Assembly (NCBI GenBank): GCA_016793065.1
Contig: JAEULV010000028.1
Location: forward strand, 1-61,154
Length of the DNA stretch: 61,154 nt
Direction of reading: 5' to 3'
Source: Hyphomicrobiaceae bacterium
GTDB taxonomy: Bacteria; Pseudomonadota; Alphaproteobacteria; Rhizobiales; Ancalomicrobiaceae
Of this stretch, positions 32,680 through 41,724 are shown in pieces (position 1 is the stretch's first letter; every line of letters starts with the position of its first letter). The translations under genes were made by a program, and so were the position numbers. The notes beneath the pieces are model-generated. The model ran no database searches and was not told where the DNA came from. It was given only the letters and a program-made list of their open reading frames with translations.

Positions 32680-32705
32680 CTGTCACGCATTCGCGACAGG
32701 TGTCG
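32680..32705. promoter_or_regulatory. Palindromic upstream activator site
   Basis: CTGTCACGCATTCGCGACAG (32680-32699) is a 20-bp palindrome with one mismatched pair outside the centre. An overlapping smaller one, CGACAGGTGTCG, spans 32694-32705. They lie about 80-110 bp upstream of the sigma-54 promoter, the usual distance for an enhancer bound by an NtrC-type protein. Confidence 0.6.
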
Positions 32706-34091
32706 TCAATCGATGACGATGCCCCAACGCTTCATGCGGACGTAGAGGTTTTGCCGCGGAATGCCGGAGAGACGCGCCGCCTCCGAGACGTTGCCGGCCG
32801 CCGCGACGAAGAGCCGACGCAGATAGTCACGCTCGAACCCCTCGCGCGCGTCACGGTAGGCGACGAGTTCGGGGGCGCCCTCCTCGGGAATCGTCGTTGA
32901 CGCCCTGCCGGTCTCGACCACCGGTTCGATCACGGCGGCGACGTGCGAGACGTCGATCGGGCCACCGGGATGCAGTGCCACCAGCCGCTCGATCGCGTGT
33001 TTCAACTGACGCACGTTCCCCGGCCAGGGCTGGGTCTCGAGCAGTTGCAGCGCCTCGGGCGACCACGTGCCGACCGAGCGGCCGAACTTCGCCTGGAAGT
33101 GCTCGAGGAAATGGGTGGCGAGCAGCACCACGTCGCCGGCGCGCTCCCTGAGCGGCGGGAGGCGCAGCACCACCACGTTGATGCGGTAGAAGAGATCCTC
33201 GCGGAAGGCGCCGGTCGCCACCAGCCCGGCAAGCGGCCGATTGGTCGCGGCAATCAGGCGGAAGTCACTTCCCCGGCGCTCCGTCGAGCCGACGCGCGAG
33301 AAGCAGCCATCCTGGAGGACGCGCAAGAGCGCCGACTGCAGCTTGGGGCTCATGTCGGCGATCTCGTCGAGGAAGAGCGAGCCGCCGTCCGCCTTTTCGA
33401 TCGTGCCCGCCGTGGTCTTGGCTGCGCCGGTGAAGGCGCCCTTCTCGTAGCCGAAGAGCAGACCCTCGAGCAGGCTCTCGGGCAGTGCCCCGCAGTTGAC
33501 GTCGAGATATGGGCCGCGCCCGCGCCGGCTTTCGGCATGGATCAGGCGGGCGACGACGTCCTTGCCGGTGCCGCTCTCGCCCTCGATCAAGATCGTGGTG
33601 TCGAGCGTCGCCACCTGACGGATCTGGTCGACCAGACGAGACATCGCCGGTGAAGCCGCGATCAACTTCGGTCCGGCGACCGCCGCCTGCAGCCGATCGA
33701 TCTCGCGATAGGCGCGGTCCATCTCCAGCGCCTTGTCGATGACGCGCTCCAGGTCGTCGAGGTCCTCGAAAGGCTTGGTGCGGTAGTCGAAGAGCCCTTC
33801 GCGCACCGCCCGCATCGCGTCGCGCACGTCGGCGTGGCCGGTGATCATGATCGCCACAAGTCGTGGCCGCTGGGTGCGGAACTCGCGCAGGAGGCCGAGA
33901 CCATCGGCGTCGGGCAGGCGTTGATCCATCAAAATCAGGTTGAAGTCGTCGGCCGCGAAGGCGGCGCGTGCCTCCGCCGCGCTCTCGGCGAGGCGCAGCA
34001 CCTCGCACCGGTCGCTGAGCAGACCGTCGAGAAGGGTCCTGGTGAAGTGATCGTCGTCGACGACGAGGATCCTGGGTAACGGTTGTATCAT
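32706..34091 (-). CDS. NtrC-family sigma-54-dependent response regulator
   Basis: 461 aa from ATG 34091, overlapping the kinase stop. Receiver domain with phosphorylation site Asp56 (LILMDQRLPD) and Lys107 in TKPF. AAA+ domain with Walker A GESGTGKD (171-178), sigma-54 contact loop GAFTGA (218-223) and Walker B SLFLDEIADM. C-terminal Fis-type helix-turn-helix NVSEAARLSGIPRQNLYVRMKRWGI. It should open sigma-54 promoters, most obviously that of the adjacent heptaheme operon. Confidence 0.95.
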   Translation of the reverse strand: MIQPLPRILVVDDDHFTRTLLDGLLSDRCEVLRLAESAAEARAAFAADDFNLILMDQRLPDADGLGLLREFRTQRPRLVAIMITGHADVRDAMRAVREGLFDYRTKPFEDLDDLERVIDKALEMDRAYREIDRLQAAVAGPKLIAASPAMSRLVDQIRQVATLDTTILIEGESGTGKDVVARLIHAESRRGRGPYLDVNCGALPESLLEGLLFGYEKGAFTGAAKTTAGTIEKADGGSLFLDEIADMSPKLQSALLRVLQDGCFSRVGSTERRGSDFRLIAATNRPLAGLVATGAFREDLFYRINVVVLRLPPLRERAGDVVLLATHFLEHFQAKFGRSVGTWSPEALQLLETQPWPGNVRQLKHAIERLVALHPGGPIDVSHVAAVIEPVVETGRASTTIPEEGAPELVAYRDAREGFERDYLRRLFVAAAGNVSEAARLSGIPRQNLYVRMKRWGIVID

Positions 34092-35926
34092 GGGGGTGTT
34101 CCCTCGGGCGCTCTCGGGGCGGCGGAGACCGCCTCGGGCAGCCACAGAGCAAGAGACGCACCACCTTGCGGTCGATTGGCGGCGGTCACCTCGCCCTCGT
34201 GCAGGAGCACGATGTGTTGGACCACGGCGAGCCCGAGGCCGGTACCCTCCTTCCGCGTCGTGAAGAACGGCGTGAACAGCCGTCGCATGACGTCGTCGGA
34301 AATTCCCGGACCGTCGTCCTCCACCGTGAAGCGCCAGCCGCGACGGCCATCGCCGAGAGCGGCGGGCGCCAGGCTGATTCGGACGTTCCCTCGCTCGCCG
34401 GTCGCCTGCGCGGCATTGGTGAGCAGGTTGAAGATCGCGTGGCCGAGCAGGTTGGGGTCGACCATTGCCATCGCCTGTCCTGAGGGCATGGCGCGCTCGA
34501 CCGAAACCTTGCGGCCTATGCTCTGATTGAAGAGCGCGAGCGCCTCGTCGGCGACGTTGCGCAGGTCGGAAGGCCTACTGTCGAAGCAGGAGATCTTGGT
34601 GAAGGCGAGCATCCGCTTGACAAAGGCCGAACAGTTCTGGCCCGCCTTGCGGATTTCGCCGAGCAACTCCCGCACGCGATCCGGCTTGTCGACCGAGCGT
34701 TCGGCAAGTTGGGCCATGTTGACGACACCGACCAGGGGGTTGTTCAGCTGGTGGGCGATCTCGCCGACCAAGGTGCCCATCGCCGACAGCTTCTCCAACT
34801 GGACGATGCGCTGGTGCTCGTCTGAGAGCGTCAGGAGGCGGTGTTCCAACTCGTGCTGGCGCCGGTAGGCGGCCTCGACACCGGAGAGCGCCCGGCTGAA
34901 GGAATAGAACACGCCGGCCCCGGCGGCGAGGCTTGCCAGCGTGGCGAGGATCATCCAGTTGGTGAAGGTCGAACGGGCGCGGCTGCGATCGGCCAGGATC
35001 GCCAGAACGCCGACGTCGCGCCCCGCGGCGTCCCTGAGGGGCGCCGTGGCCACCGACAGCGGTCCACCGGCGGTCTGCACCGTCCGGATCGAGCCATCGC
35101 GCAGGAGTTCGGGCAAGAGCGCGCGTTCGGCCGCCGACGTCCCGGGACGCGACTGCGACACCAGCAGGTGGTCGCCGTATTCCAGCAGGCGCACCGGCTG
35201 GCCCGGCATGCGCCGTCCCTGCCGCCAGATCGTCGGATCGGTCGTGTCGCGGCGGATCAGGGCGTAGAGATGCACCCCGAGCGACAGACTGGTGTCGGCG
35301 AGCAGGGGGCCGATCTCCTCGCCGAGTTCGATGAGCCCTATGGTCTGTTCGTCGTGCCGCAACGGCGTCACCGAGCGCAGCGTGAGCGTGCCGAGCGGGC
35401 CGAGTTCGATGCCGGCACTCGGTGCGCCGGTCTCCGCCGCCGTCTTCGTCGTGAAGCGATCGATGACGTCGCCATGGCTCTCCGGTTCGTGCAGACGAAG
35501 GAAATTTACCCGATCGAGGCCGGTGAAATAGAGATGGGTGATGCGGTGATCGCGGTGGAGGGTCTCGAAGAGCGGCCCGGCCAGGGTCAGCAGCATCTCG
35601 CGATCCCGCGCCAGGAACGCATGGGTGATTTCGTCCGAGGTGCCGAGCGCGGCGACCGTCGCCCGCATCAGTCCCGTGGCGGTGTCGATCTTCTGGGCGA
35701 GCAGGGTTTCGACCGAACGGACCGAGGCGGAAAAATCGTCGTCGCGCGTCCTCCGTTCGATGATCCATGCTGTCATGACGAAGGCGACGACGACGAAAGC
35801 GATCAGGCCGGCAAGCCGCGCCAGAATGTGGCGGCGGACCGGCGGATGGGGCGTTCCATCCTTGCGTTCGGGCGTCACCGCCATTTCGAGTTTCTCGTTC
35901 GACCGGTTCGCAGCGACCTCGGCCAT
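34088..35926 (-). CDS. Sensor histidine kinase with periplasmic dCache-type domain
   Basis: About 612 aa from ATG 35926; starts at 35968 (GTG) or 35884 (ATG) are also possible. Membrane segment at about 35-56, a periplasmic double sensory domain of about 265 residues with the dCache_3-like HLYFTGLDRVNFLRLHEPESHGDVIDR, second membrane segment at about 323-345, a coiled linker, phospho-acceptor His392 in GEIAHQLNNPL, and an ATPase domain (NLLTNAAQA, DDGPGI, FFTTRKEGTGLGLAVV). It is coupled by ATGA to the NtrC-type partner. The signal is unknown; the neighbourhood suggests a redox-active compound or electron acceptor. Confidence 0.92.
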   Translation of the reverse strand: MAEVAANRSNEKLEMAVTPERKDGTPHPPVRRHILARLAGLIAFVVVAFVMTAWIIERRTRDDDFSASVRSVETLLAQKIDTATGLMRATVAALGTSDEITHAFLARDREMLLTLAGPLFETLHRDHRITHLYFTGLDRVNFLRLHEPESHGDVIDRFTTKTAAETGAPSAGIELGPLGTLTLRSVTPLRHDEQTIGLIELGEEIGPLLADTSLSLGVHLYALIRRDTTDPTIWRQGRRMPGQPVRLLEYGDHLLVSQSRPGTSAAERALLPELLRDGSIRTVQTAGGPLSVATAPLRDAAGRDVGVLAILADRSRARSTFTNWMILATLASLAAGAGVFYSFSRALSGVEAAYRRQHELEHRLLTLSDEHQRIVQLEKLSAMGTLVGEIAHQLNNPLVGVVNMAQLAERSVDKPDRVRELLGEIRKAGQNCSAFVKRMLAFTKISCFDSRPSDLRNVADEALALFNQSIGRKVSVERAMPSGQAMAMVDPNLLGHAIFNLLTNAAQATGERGNVRISLAPAALGDGRRGWRFTVEDDGPGISDDVMRRLFTPFFTTRKEGTGLGLAVVQHIVLLHEGEVTAANRPQGGASLALWLPEAVSAAPRAPEGTPP

Positions 35927-35983
35927 CCGGGCCTGCTTAGCATGGTCGATGTTCTCTGTCGTCCACACGCCGGCGGTTCTCGG

Positions 35984-37576
35984 TCACCGCACCCGAAGTT
36001 CGGTCATCATGCCGGTGGCCATGTGGTAGAGGTGGTGGCAGTGGAGGAACCAGTCGCCCCGCTTGTCGAGGTCGACGGCGATCACCACCGGCGTGTGCGG
36101 CGGCACGATCACCGTGTCGCGCATCGGCCCGGCGAAGCGGCCGCCTCGGGTGCCGACCACCTGGAAATGATGCCCGTGCAGGTGCATCGGATGCATCATC
36201 GAGGTTGGGTTCATGAACATGATCTCGATGCGCTCGCCGACCCTCGCCTCGAGCGGCGTATGCTCGCCATGGATGGCGCCGTTGAGTGTCCAGCGATAGC
36301 CGGGCGCCTCGCCGAGCATCAGGTGGAAGGTGCGGTCGACCGGCCGGGCGGCGAGCGGCCGAGCGGCGACGAGCTGCCGGTCGAACGAGAGATCCGTGTG
36401 CGCGGCCGCGTCCTTCGCGGAGTCGGTCAGACGCTTCACCTCGGCACCCGCCGTCGCCAGCACGAGGCCGGTCAGCGCCCGGTCGGCCTCGACCTGCGCC
36501 AGGATCGGGAAGGCGCCACCCTCGCGCGGAACAGTGACCACGAGATCGAGGCGCTGGCCCTGGGCGAGCGGGAAGCGGTTGCCGGCGAGCGGTCGATAGG
36601 GGGCCCCGTCGACGGCGACGCACTCAGCGGCGAGCTGTCCGGTGTCGACAAAATAGGCCGTCGCCGTGGCGCCGTTTATGATCCTCAGCCGCACTCGGCC
36701 GCCGCGGTCGACCTGGACGACCTGGGGATCGTCGAGGCTGCGGTCGTTGGCGAGATGGGCGTCGTAGCGGACGTCGTTGGCATGCGGGGCGGCGCCCATC
36801 ATGCCCACCATCGCGCCCGGACCCATCCCCGGCATGCCGCCTGGGCCGTGCATGGCGTGGCCGTTCATCGGCCCCGTCAGCATGCCGGACATCGCCCCGG
36901 ATTGCGGCGCCGGTGCGCCGTGGCCGGTGTGATCGCCGCTCGGTGCCGGCACCGGGGTCTGCGCGGCGCCATGGCCGGCATGTGGGTCCTGCACCGGGGT
37001 TGCCGCCGCGCCGTGGGCGCCGTGCGAGCTGCCGCCACCGCCGAGCTCGGCGAGGATCTCCTCCGGCGAACGGAAGGCGAAGTCGTGCAGCATGACGACG
37101 ACGTTCTGGACGTCGCCGGCGTCCTTCTCGATCGTCACCATTGGCGCGGCGAGCAGGCGCTGTTCGGTCATCTGGTGCGAGTGCATCCAGTGGGTGCCGG
37201 GGGTGAGCGGGAAGTCGTGGACGTCACGGCCGCCGACCGGGGTCTCGCCGCCGCCGGGGCGCGAGCGGTCCTGGTCGTAGGGGGCGAGGACCTGGCCGTG
37301 CCAATGCATGATCAGCGGCCCGTCGGTGGCATTGACCACCTCGCCGGCGAAGCGATCGCCCTCGCGCGCCACCAGTCCCGGTTGGCCGTTCGGCCCGGTG
37401 ATGCCGAAGACCTTCGCCGCCTTGCCCTTCACCTCGAGGGTGCGCGACCCGACGGTGAGGAGCGGCGCGGCGGCCCGGGCGCCGCCGAGGCCGCCAAGGC
37501 CTCCGAGGAGCAGCGCCGAAGAACCGACAAGCAGGCGGCGGCGATCGAGCGAGAGGGGCGACGGGGCGGGGGACAT
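35984..37576 (-). CDS. Multicopper oxidase with His/Met-rich insertion
   Basis: 530 aa with a twin-arginine-type signal (DRRRLLVGSSALLLGGLGG). Copper sites are complete: HWHG (91-94), HSH (132-134), HPMHLHGHHF and HCHHLYHMATGMM near the C-terminus. Residues 183-265 are an inserted loop rich in His, Met and Gly (HGAHG, HAGHG, MHGPGGMPGM), as in CueO/CopA-type cuprous oxidases, and probably bind Cu(I). Located in the periplasm, it would detoxify copper. Last gene of the leftward metal-resistance cluster. Confidence 0.93.
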   Translation of the reverse strand: MSPAPSPLSLDRRRLLVGSSALLLGGLGGLGGARAAAPLLTVGSRTLEVKGKAAKVFGITGPNGQPGLVAREGDRFAGEVVNATDGPLIMHWHGQVLAPYDQDRSRPGGGETPVGGRDVHDFPLTPGTHWMHSHQMTEQRLLAAPMVTIEKDAGDVQNVVVMLHDFAFRSPEEILAELGGGGSSHGAHGAAATPVQDPHAGHGAAQTPVPAPSGDHTGHGAPAPQSGAMSGMLTGPMNGHAMHGPGGMPGMGPGAMVGMMGAAPHANDVRYDAHLANDRSLDDPQVVQVDRGGRVRLRIINGATATAYFVDTGQLAAECVAVDGAPYRPLAGNRFPLAQGQRLDLVVTVPREGGAFPILAQVEADRALTGLVLATAGAEVKRLTDSAKDAAAHTDLSFDRQLVAARPLAARPVDRTFHLMLGEAPGYRWTLNGAIHGEHTPLEARVGERIEIMFMNPTSMMHPMHLHGHHFQVVGTRGGRFAGPMRDTVIVPPHTPVVIAVDLDKRGDWFLHCHHLYHMATGMMTELRVR

Positions 37577-37631
37577 GGCGGGACTCCGGGGAGGCGGGGG
37601 AGAGAAGGCACGGGTGCGGTCGGCGGGTGCG

Positions 37632-38111
37632 TCAGCCGCCCCAGCCGCGCGGGAAGTCGGCGAAGACGGACGTCCGCCCGTTCGCGGCGAAGGCGATCAC
37701 CTGGAACGGCTCGGGCGCCATGCCGGGTGTCTCCATACCGGGCGAGCCGACCGGCATGCCGGGGACGGCGAGACCGCGGATCGCCGGCCGCTCGGCGAGA
37801 AGCCGGGCGACGATCTCGGCGGGCACATGGCCTTCCAGGAGATACCCGTCGATCTCGGCGGTGTGGCAGGAGGCGAGCGATGCCGGCACGCCGAGGCGTT
37901 GCTTCACCGCGTCTATGTCCTCGCTGACCTCGATCCGGGCATCGAAGCCGGCGCGCTTCACATGGGCGACCCAGGCCTCGCAACAGCCGCAACTCGGATC
38001 GCGATGAACCCGCATCGGCGGTCGCGCCCGCGCGGGGGCCGCCGTGACGAATGGGGTGGCGGCGACAGCGAGGCCGCCGAAGAGGGTGAGGAAGTGGCGT
38101 CGTGCGATCAT
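37632..38111 (-). CDS. DUF411 protein, copper-associated periplasmic protein
   Basis: 159 aa. Signal peptide with twin arginine (ARRHFLTLFGGLAVAATPFVTA). The DUF411 core shows MRVHRDPSCGCCEAWVAHV (CGCC metal site), SCHTAEIDGYLLEGHVPAE and a GMPVGSPGME motif with Met residues. This family is repeatedly found with copper oxidases and Cus-type pumps and is thought to handle copper. Start ATG 38111; flanked by the oxidase and the small periplasmic gene on the same strand. Confidence 0.9.
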   Translation of the reverse strand: MIARRHFLTLFGGLAVAATPFVTAAPARARPPMRVHRDPSCGCCEAWVAHVKRAGFDARIEVSEDIDAVKQRLGVPASLASCHTAEIDGYLLEGHVPAEIVARLLAERPAIRGLAVPGMPVGSPGMETPGMAPEPFQVIAFAANGRTSVFADFPRGWGG

Positions 38112-38166
38112 GACTCGTGCCTTTCGAGAGCGGCCGGCGCCTCTTGCCGGTCGCGATGTCTCCGGT

Positions 38167-38550
38167 TCAGAATTTTGCCTGCGCGGTGGCGCCATCCGGC
38201 CCGGTAAGGCGGACGGCGCCCTTGACGCCCTTCGGCACCGGCACCGGCGCGGTGCCGACGAGGCGCGACCCTTCCGTCGGCTCCAGCGCGAAGCGCACCG
38301 GCTTGCCGTCAACGACGAGGATCGCCTCGGCCTTGAAGCCGGTCGAGGGCACCGCCGCATCCGCCATGTCGGAGAGATGGACGGTGACGGTGGCGCTGCC
38401 GTCGGCGACCAGCTCGGCGTGGTGATGTCCGCCGGCGTCGACCAGCGCGCCGCCGTGCGGACCGAGGCGCGGCTGATGTGCGGCGGCCGGGCCGGCGGCG
38501 AACAGGGTGGCAAGGACGAGAGCGGCGAGGAATGTCGACGGACGGATCAT
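38167..38550 (-). CDS. Small periplasmic protein of the RND metal cluster
   Basis: 127 aa with signal peptide (FLAALVLATLFAAGPAAAHQ) and a His-rich start of the mature chain (HQPRLGPHGGALVDAGGHHHAE) that could bind metal. The rest is beta-rich (ATVTVHLSDMADAAV, VVDGKPVRFALEP). Such proteins commonly accompany HME-RND pumps in alphaproteobacteria and may be metallochaperones. It starts 18 bases after the pump gene's stop. Confidence 0.75.
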   Translation of the reverse strand: MIRPSTFLAALVLATLFAAGPAAAHQPRLGPHGGALVDAGGHHHAELVADGSATVTVHLSDMADAAVPSTGFKAEAILVVDGKPVRFALEPTEGSRLVGTAPVPVPKGVKGAVRLTGPDGATAQAKF

Positions 38551-38568
38551 GGATGCCTCGGTGGTAGG

Positions 38569-41500
38569 TCAGTAGGCCTCGAGCGGCCGGGGGGAGGACG
38601 AGGAGCTGTCGGCAGGGGCGGCATGGGCGCGCGCCTCGGCGACGGCGCGTTCCAGCGAGCGGCGACCGAACATGAGGACCAGCACCGGCGTCACCAGCGT
38701 GTCGAGGGCGGTCGCCGTGACGAGGCCGCCGAAGATGGTGACGGCGACCGGGTGGAGGATCTCCTTGCCCGGCGCGTGGGCATCGATCATCAGCGGCAAC
38801 AGCGCCACGCCGGCCGAGAGGGCGGTCATCAACACCGGCGTAAGCCGCTCGAGCGAGCCGCGGACGACCAGCTCCGGCCCGAACGGCAAACCCTCGTGGA
38901 TCGCCAGATTGAGGATGTGGCTGATCTTGAGGATGCCGTTGCGGGTGGCGATGCCGGTGAGCGTCACGAAGCCGATCATCGAGGCGACCGACAGCGGCTG
39001 CCCGGCGATCCACAACGCCGCCACCGAGCCGATCAGCGCCAGCGGCACGCTCGCCATGATCACGCCGACGAAGACCGCCGAGCGATAGCGGCTCCACAGG
39101 ATGGCGACGACCAGCACCAGCGACACGATCGACAGCAGGCCGATCTTGCGCATGCTCTCCTCCTGTGCCCGGAAGGTGCCGTCGAGCCCGGTTGAGATCC
39201 CCTCCGGTAGCCGTGTCGCGGCGACGATGGCGCGGATGCGGCCGATCACCTCGCCCATGTTCGCCTCGCCGGAGGTGTTGGCGAAGGCGACCACGCGGCG
39301 ATGGCCGTTTTCGCGCAGGATCTGGTTGGGGCCGTCGGTCTCGACCACGTCGGCGATCTGCCGCAGCGGGATCCAGCCTTCCGGCGTCTCGATCAGCATG
39401 TCGCCGAGGGCCCGCGTCGTGCGGCGCGTGTCGTCGAGGCGCATCACCACGTCGAAACGGCGATTGCCGTCGACGACGCGGCTGACGAGGCGACCGTTGG
39501 AAAGGCGCTCCAGCTGATCGGTGACCGCCGCCGGTTGCAGGCCGTGCAGGGCGGCGCGGCGATAGTCGACGATCACCTCGAGCTGGGGAATGCGCACCTG
39601 TTTCTCGACCTGCAGATCGACGACGCCGGGCACCGTGGCGAGCTTCTCGCGGAACTCGGCGGCGACGGCGCGCATCGTGTCGAGATCCTCGCCGAAGATC
39701 TTGAGGGCGATCTGGGCGCGGACGCCGGAGAGCATGTGGTCGAGCCGATGCGAGATCGGCTGGCCGACATTGGTGGCGACCGGCAGCACCGCGAGACGGG
39801 CGCGGATGTCGGCGATGATCGCGTCCTTCGACCGGCCGCCGGCATGGAGATCGACCTCCACCTCCGAGGAGTGAACCCCCTCGGCGTGCTCGTCAAGCTC
39901 GGCGCGGCCGGTGCGGCGGCCGACCAGCTTCACCTCCGGCACCTCCATGATCAGTCGCTCGGCTACGAGGCCGACGCGGTGGCTTTCGGCGAGCGAGATG
40001 CCGGGATCGAACAGGAGGTTGATGGTCAGCGTGCCCTCGTTGAAGGGCGGCAGGAAGGTGCGCGGCAGCTGCGTCGCGGCGGCGACGGCGAGGACGACGC
40101 CGAGCCCGGCCCCGGCGAGCGGCAGCGTCGGTCGGGCGAAGACGAAGCCGAGTGCCCGGGCATTCCCCCGCTTCAGGAGGCGCACCAGCGCGCCGTCCGA
40201 ATGATCGAGCCGCTTCAACCCCGGCAGCAGCCAGTAGGCCATCACCGGCGTCAGGGTGATCGAGACCAGGAGGCTCGCTGCGATCGACACCACATAGGCC
40301 TGCCCGAGCGGCGCGAAGAGCCGGCCCTCGATTCCATCGAGCGAAAAGAGCGGCACGAAGACCAGGACGATGATCATCGTGGCGTAGACGATGCCGGAGC
40401 GCACCTCGCGGCTGGCGTCGACCACCACGTCGAAGACCGAGCGGGGGTTCCCCGCCTCGCGGTTTTCGCGCAGGCGGCGGAAGATGTTCTCGACGTCGAC
40501 CACCGCGTCGTCGACCAGTTCGCCGACGGCGATGGCGAGACCGCCGAGCGTCATGGTGTTGATGGTGAGGCCGGCGAGATGGAAGACGATTGCCGTCACC
40601 AGGATCGACACCGGCACGGCGGTGAGCGAGATCGCCGTGGTCCGCACGTTGAGCAGGAAGGCGAAGAGGACGACGGCGACGACGACGACCGCCTCGATCA
40701 GAACCTTCTCGACGTTGCCGATCGACGCCTCGATGAAGTTTGCCTGTCGGAACAGGAGGTCCTTGGCCGTGATCCCCGTCGGCAGGGACGGTGCGAGATC
40801 GGCGAGGGCCGCCTCGATGTCCCGGGTCAGCCGCACCGTGTCGACGCCCGGCTGCTTCTCCACCGAAACGATGACGCTCGATCGCCCCATGAAGCCGGCC
40901 TCGCCGCGCTTCAGTCTGGCGGCGTGATCGACGGTGGCGACCTGTTCGAGCGTCACCGGCCGGCCGTCGACGGTGGCGACGACGAGGCCGCCGAGATCGG
41001 CGAGGTTCTTGGTGCGGCCAATGGCGCGGATCAGGAACTCGCGGCTGTACTGGTCGGTGAAGCCGCCGCCGGCGTTGGTGCCGAAGTGGGCGATCGCCTT
41101 CTCGATCTGCTCGAGGTTGACGCCCAGTGCCCGCATCGCCGCCGGGTCCGGCGCGACGCGGAACTGGCGGACCTCGCCGCCGATCGGGATGACCTGGGCG
41201 ACGCCGGGGATTGTGAGCAGGCGCGGGCGCAGGACGAAGTCGGCGGTCTCGCGCAGCTCCATCGGCGAGACCGCGTCGCTGCCGGTGACGGCGATCAGTA
41301 CGATCTGGCCCATGATCGAGGCGACCGGCCCCATTTGCGGCACGACACCGGTCGGCAGCTGGGTCTGAACCAGCGTCAGCTTCTCGGCGACCTGCTGGCG
41401 GTTGCGGAAGATCTCGGTCGACCAGTCGAACTCGACGTAGACGATCGAGAGGCCCACCCCCGACACTGAACGGACGCGCGAGACGCCGGGCAGGCCGTTC

Positions 41501-41718
41501 ATCTGCGTCTCGATCGGCCAGGTGACGAGCTGCTCGACCTCGGGGGGCGCCAGGCCCTCCGCCTCGGTCATGATGGTGACCGTCGGCCGGTTGAGATCGG
41601 GGAAGACGTCGACCGGCAGGCGGCTCGCGGTGAGCGCTCCCCACACGACGAGCGCGGCGGTGATCGCCACGACGAAAATTCGGTTCTTCAGCGACTGCGA
41701 GACGAGGAACTGGAACAT
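38569..41718 (-). CDS. Heavy-metal RND efflux pump, CusA/CzcA family (HME5-like)
   Basis: 1049 aa, normal length, twelve membrane segments with two large periplasmic loops. The fourth segment reads [22 protein letters not shown]. This differs from the DGA motif of CzcA-type pumps and from the AA motif of Cu/Ag CusA pumps, and resembles the HME5 class as I remember it, whose substrate is not established. Copper is suggested by the neighbours only. It follows the adaptor gene by six bases. No outer-membrane channel gene is in the cluster. Confidence 0.92.
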   Translation of the reverse strand: MFQFLVSQSLKNRIFVVAITAALVVWGALTASRLPVDVFPDLNRPTVTIMTEAEGLAPPEVEQLVTWPIETQMNGLPGVSRVRSVSGVGLSIVYVEFDWSTEIFRNRQQVAEKLTLVQTQLPTGVVPQMGPVASIMGQIVLIAVTGSDAVSPMELRETADFVLRPRLLTIPGVAQVIPIGGEVRQFRVAPDPAAMRALGVNLEQIEKAIAHFGTNAGGGFTDQYSREFLIRAIGRTKNLADLGGLVVATVDGRPVTLEQVATVDHAARLKRGEAGFMGRSSVIVSVEKQPGVDTVRLTRDIEAALADLAPSLPTGITAKDLLFRQANFIEASIGNVEKVLIEAVVVVAVVLFAFLLNVRTTAISLTAVPVSILVTAIVFHLAGLTINTMTLGGLAIAVGELVDDAVVDVENIFRRLRENREAGNPRSVFDVVVDASREVRSGIVYATMIIVLVFVPLFSLDGIEGRLFAPLGQAYVVSIAASLLVSITLTPVMAYWLLPGLKRLDHSDGALVRLLKRGNARALGFVFARPTLPLAGAGLGVVLAVAAATQLPRTFLPPFNEGTLTINLLFDPGISLAESHRVGLVAERLIMEVPEVKLVGRRTGRAELDEHAEGVHSSEVEVDLHAGGRSKDAIIADIRARLAVLPVATNVGQPISHRLDHMLSGVRAQIALKIFGEDLDTMRAVAAEFREKLATVPGVVDLQVEKQVRIPQLEVIVDYRRAALHGLQPAAVTDQLERLSNGRLVSRVVDGNRRFDVVMRLDDTRRTTRALGDMLIETPEGWIPLRQIADVVETDGPNQILRENGHRRVVAFANTSGEANMGEVIGRIRAIVAATRLPEGISTGLDGTFRAQEESMRKIGLLSIVSLVLVVAILWSRYRSAVFVGVIMASVPLALIGSVAALWIAGQPLSVASMIGFVTLTGIATRNGILKISHILNLAIHEGLPFGPELVVRGSLERLTPVLMTALSAGVALLPLMIDAHAPGKEILHPVAVTIFGGLVTATALDTLVTPVLVLMFGRRSLERAVAEARAHAAPADSSSSSPRPLEAY

Positions 41719-41724
41719 GCCGCC

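Noticed and set aside
36913..37095. Metal-binding small peptide gene within the oxidase insertion
   Set aside because: It is a frame-shifted reading of the His/Met-rich repeat DNA, not an independent gene.
34841..37927. A 1028-codon plus-strand frame opposite the kinase and multicopper oxidase genes
   Set aside because: Shadow frame; the minus strand has conserved copper sites and kinase boxes, and this frame crosses gene boundaries.
39301..41469. A 722-codon plus-strand frame inside the RND pump gene
   Set aside because: Low-complexity Asp/Arg/Gly sequence opposite a clear pump; no start context or motif.
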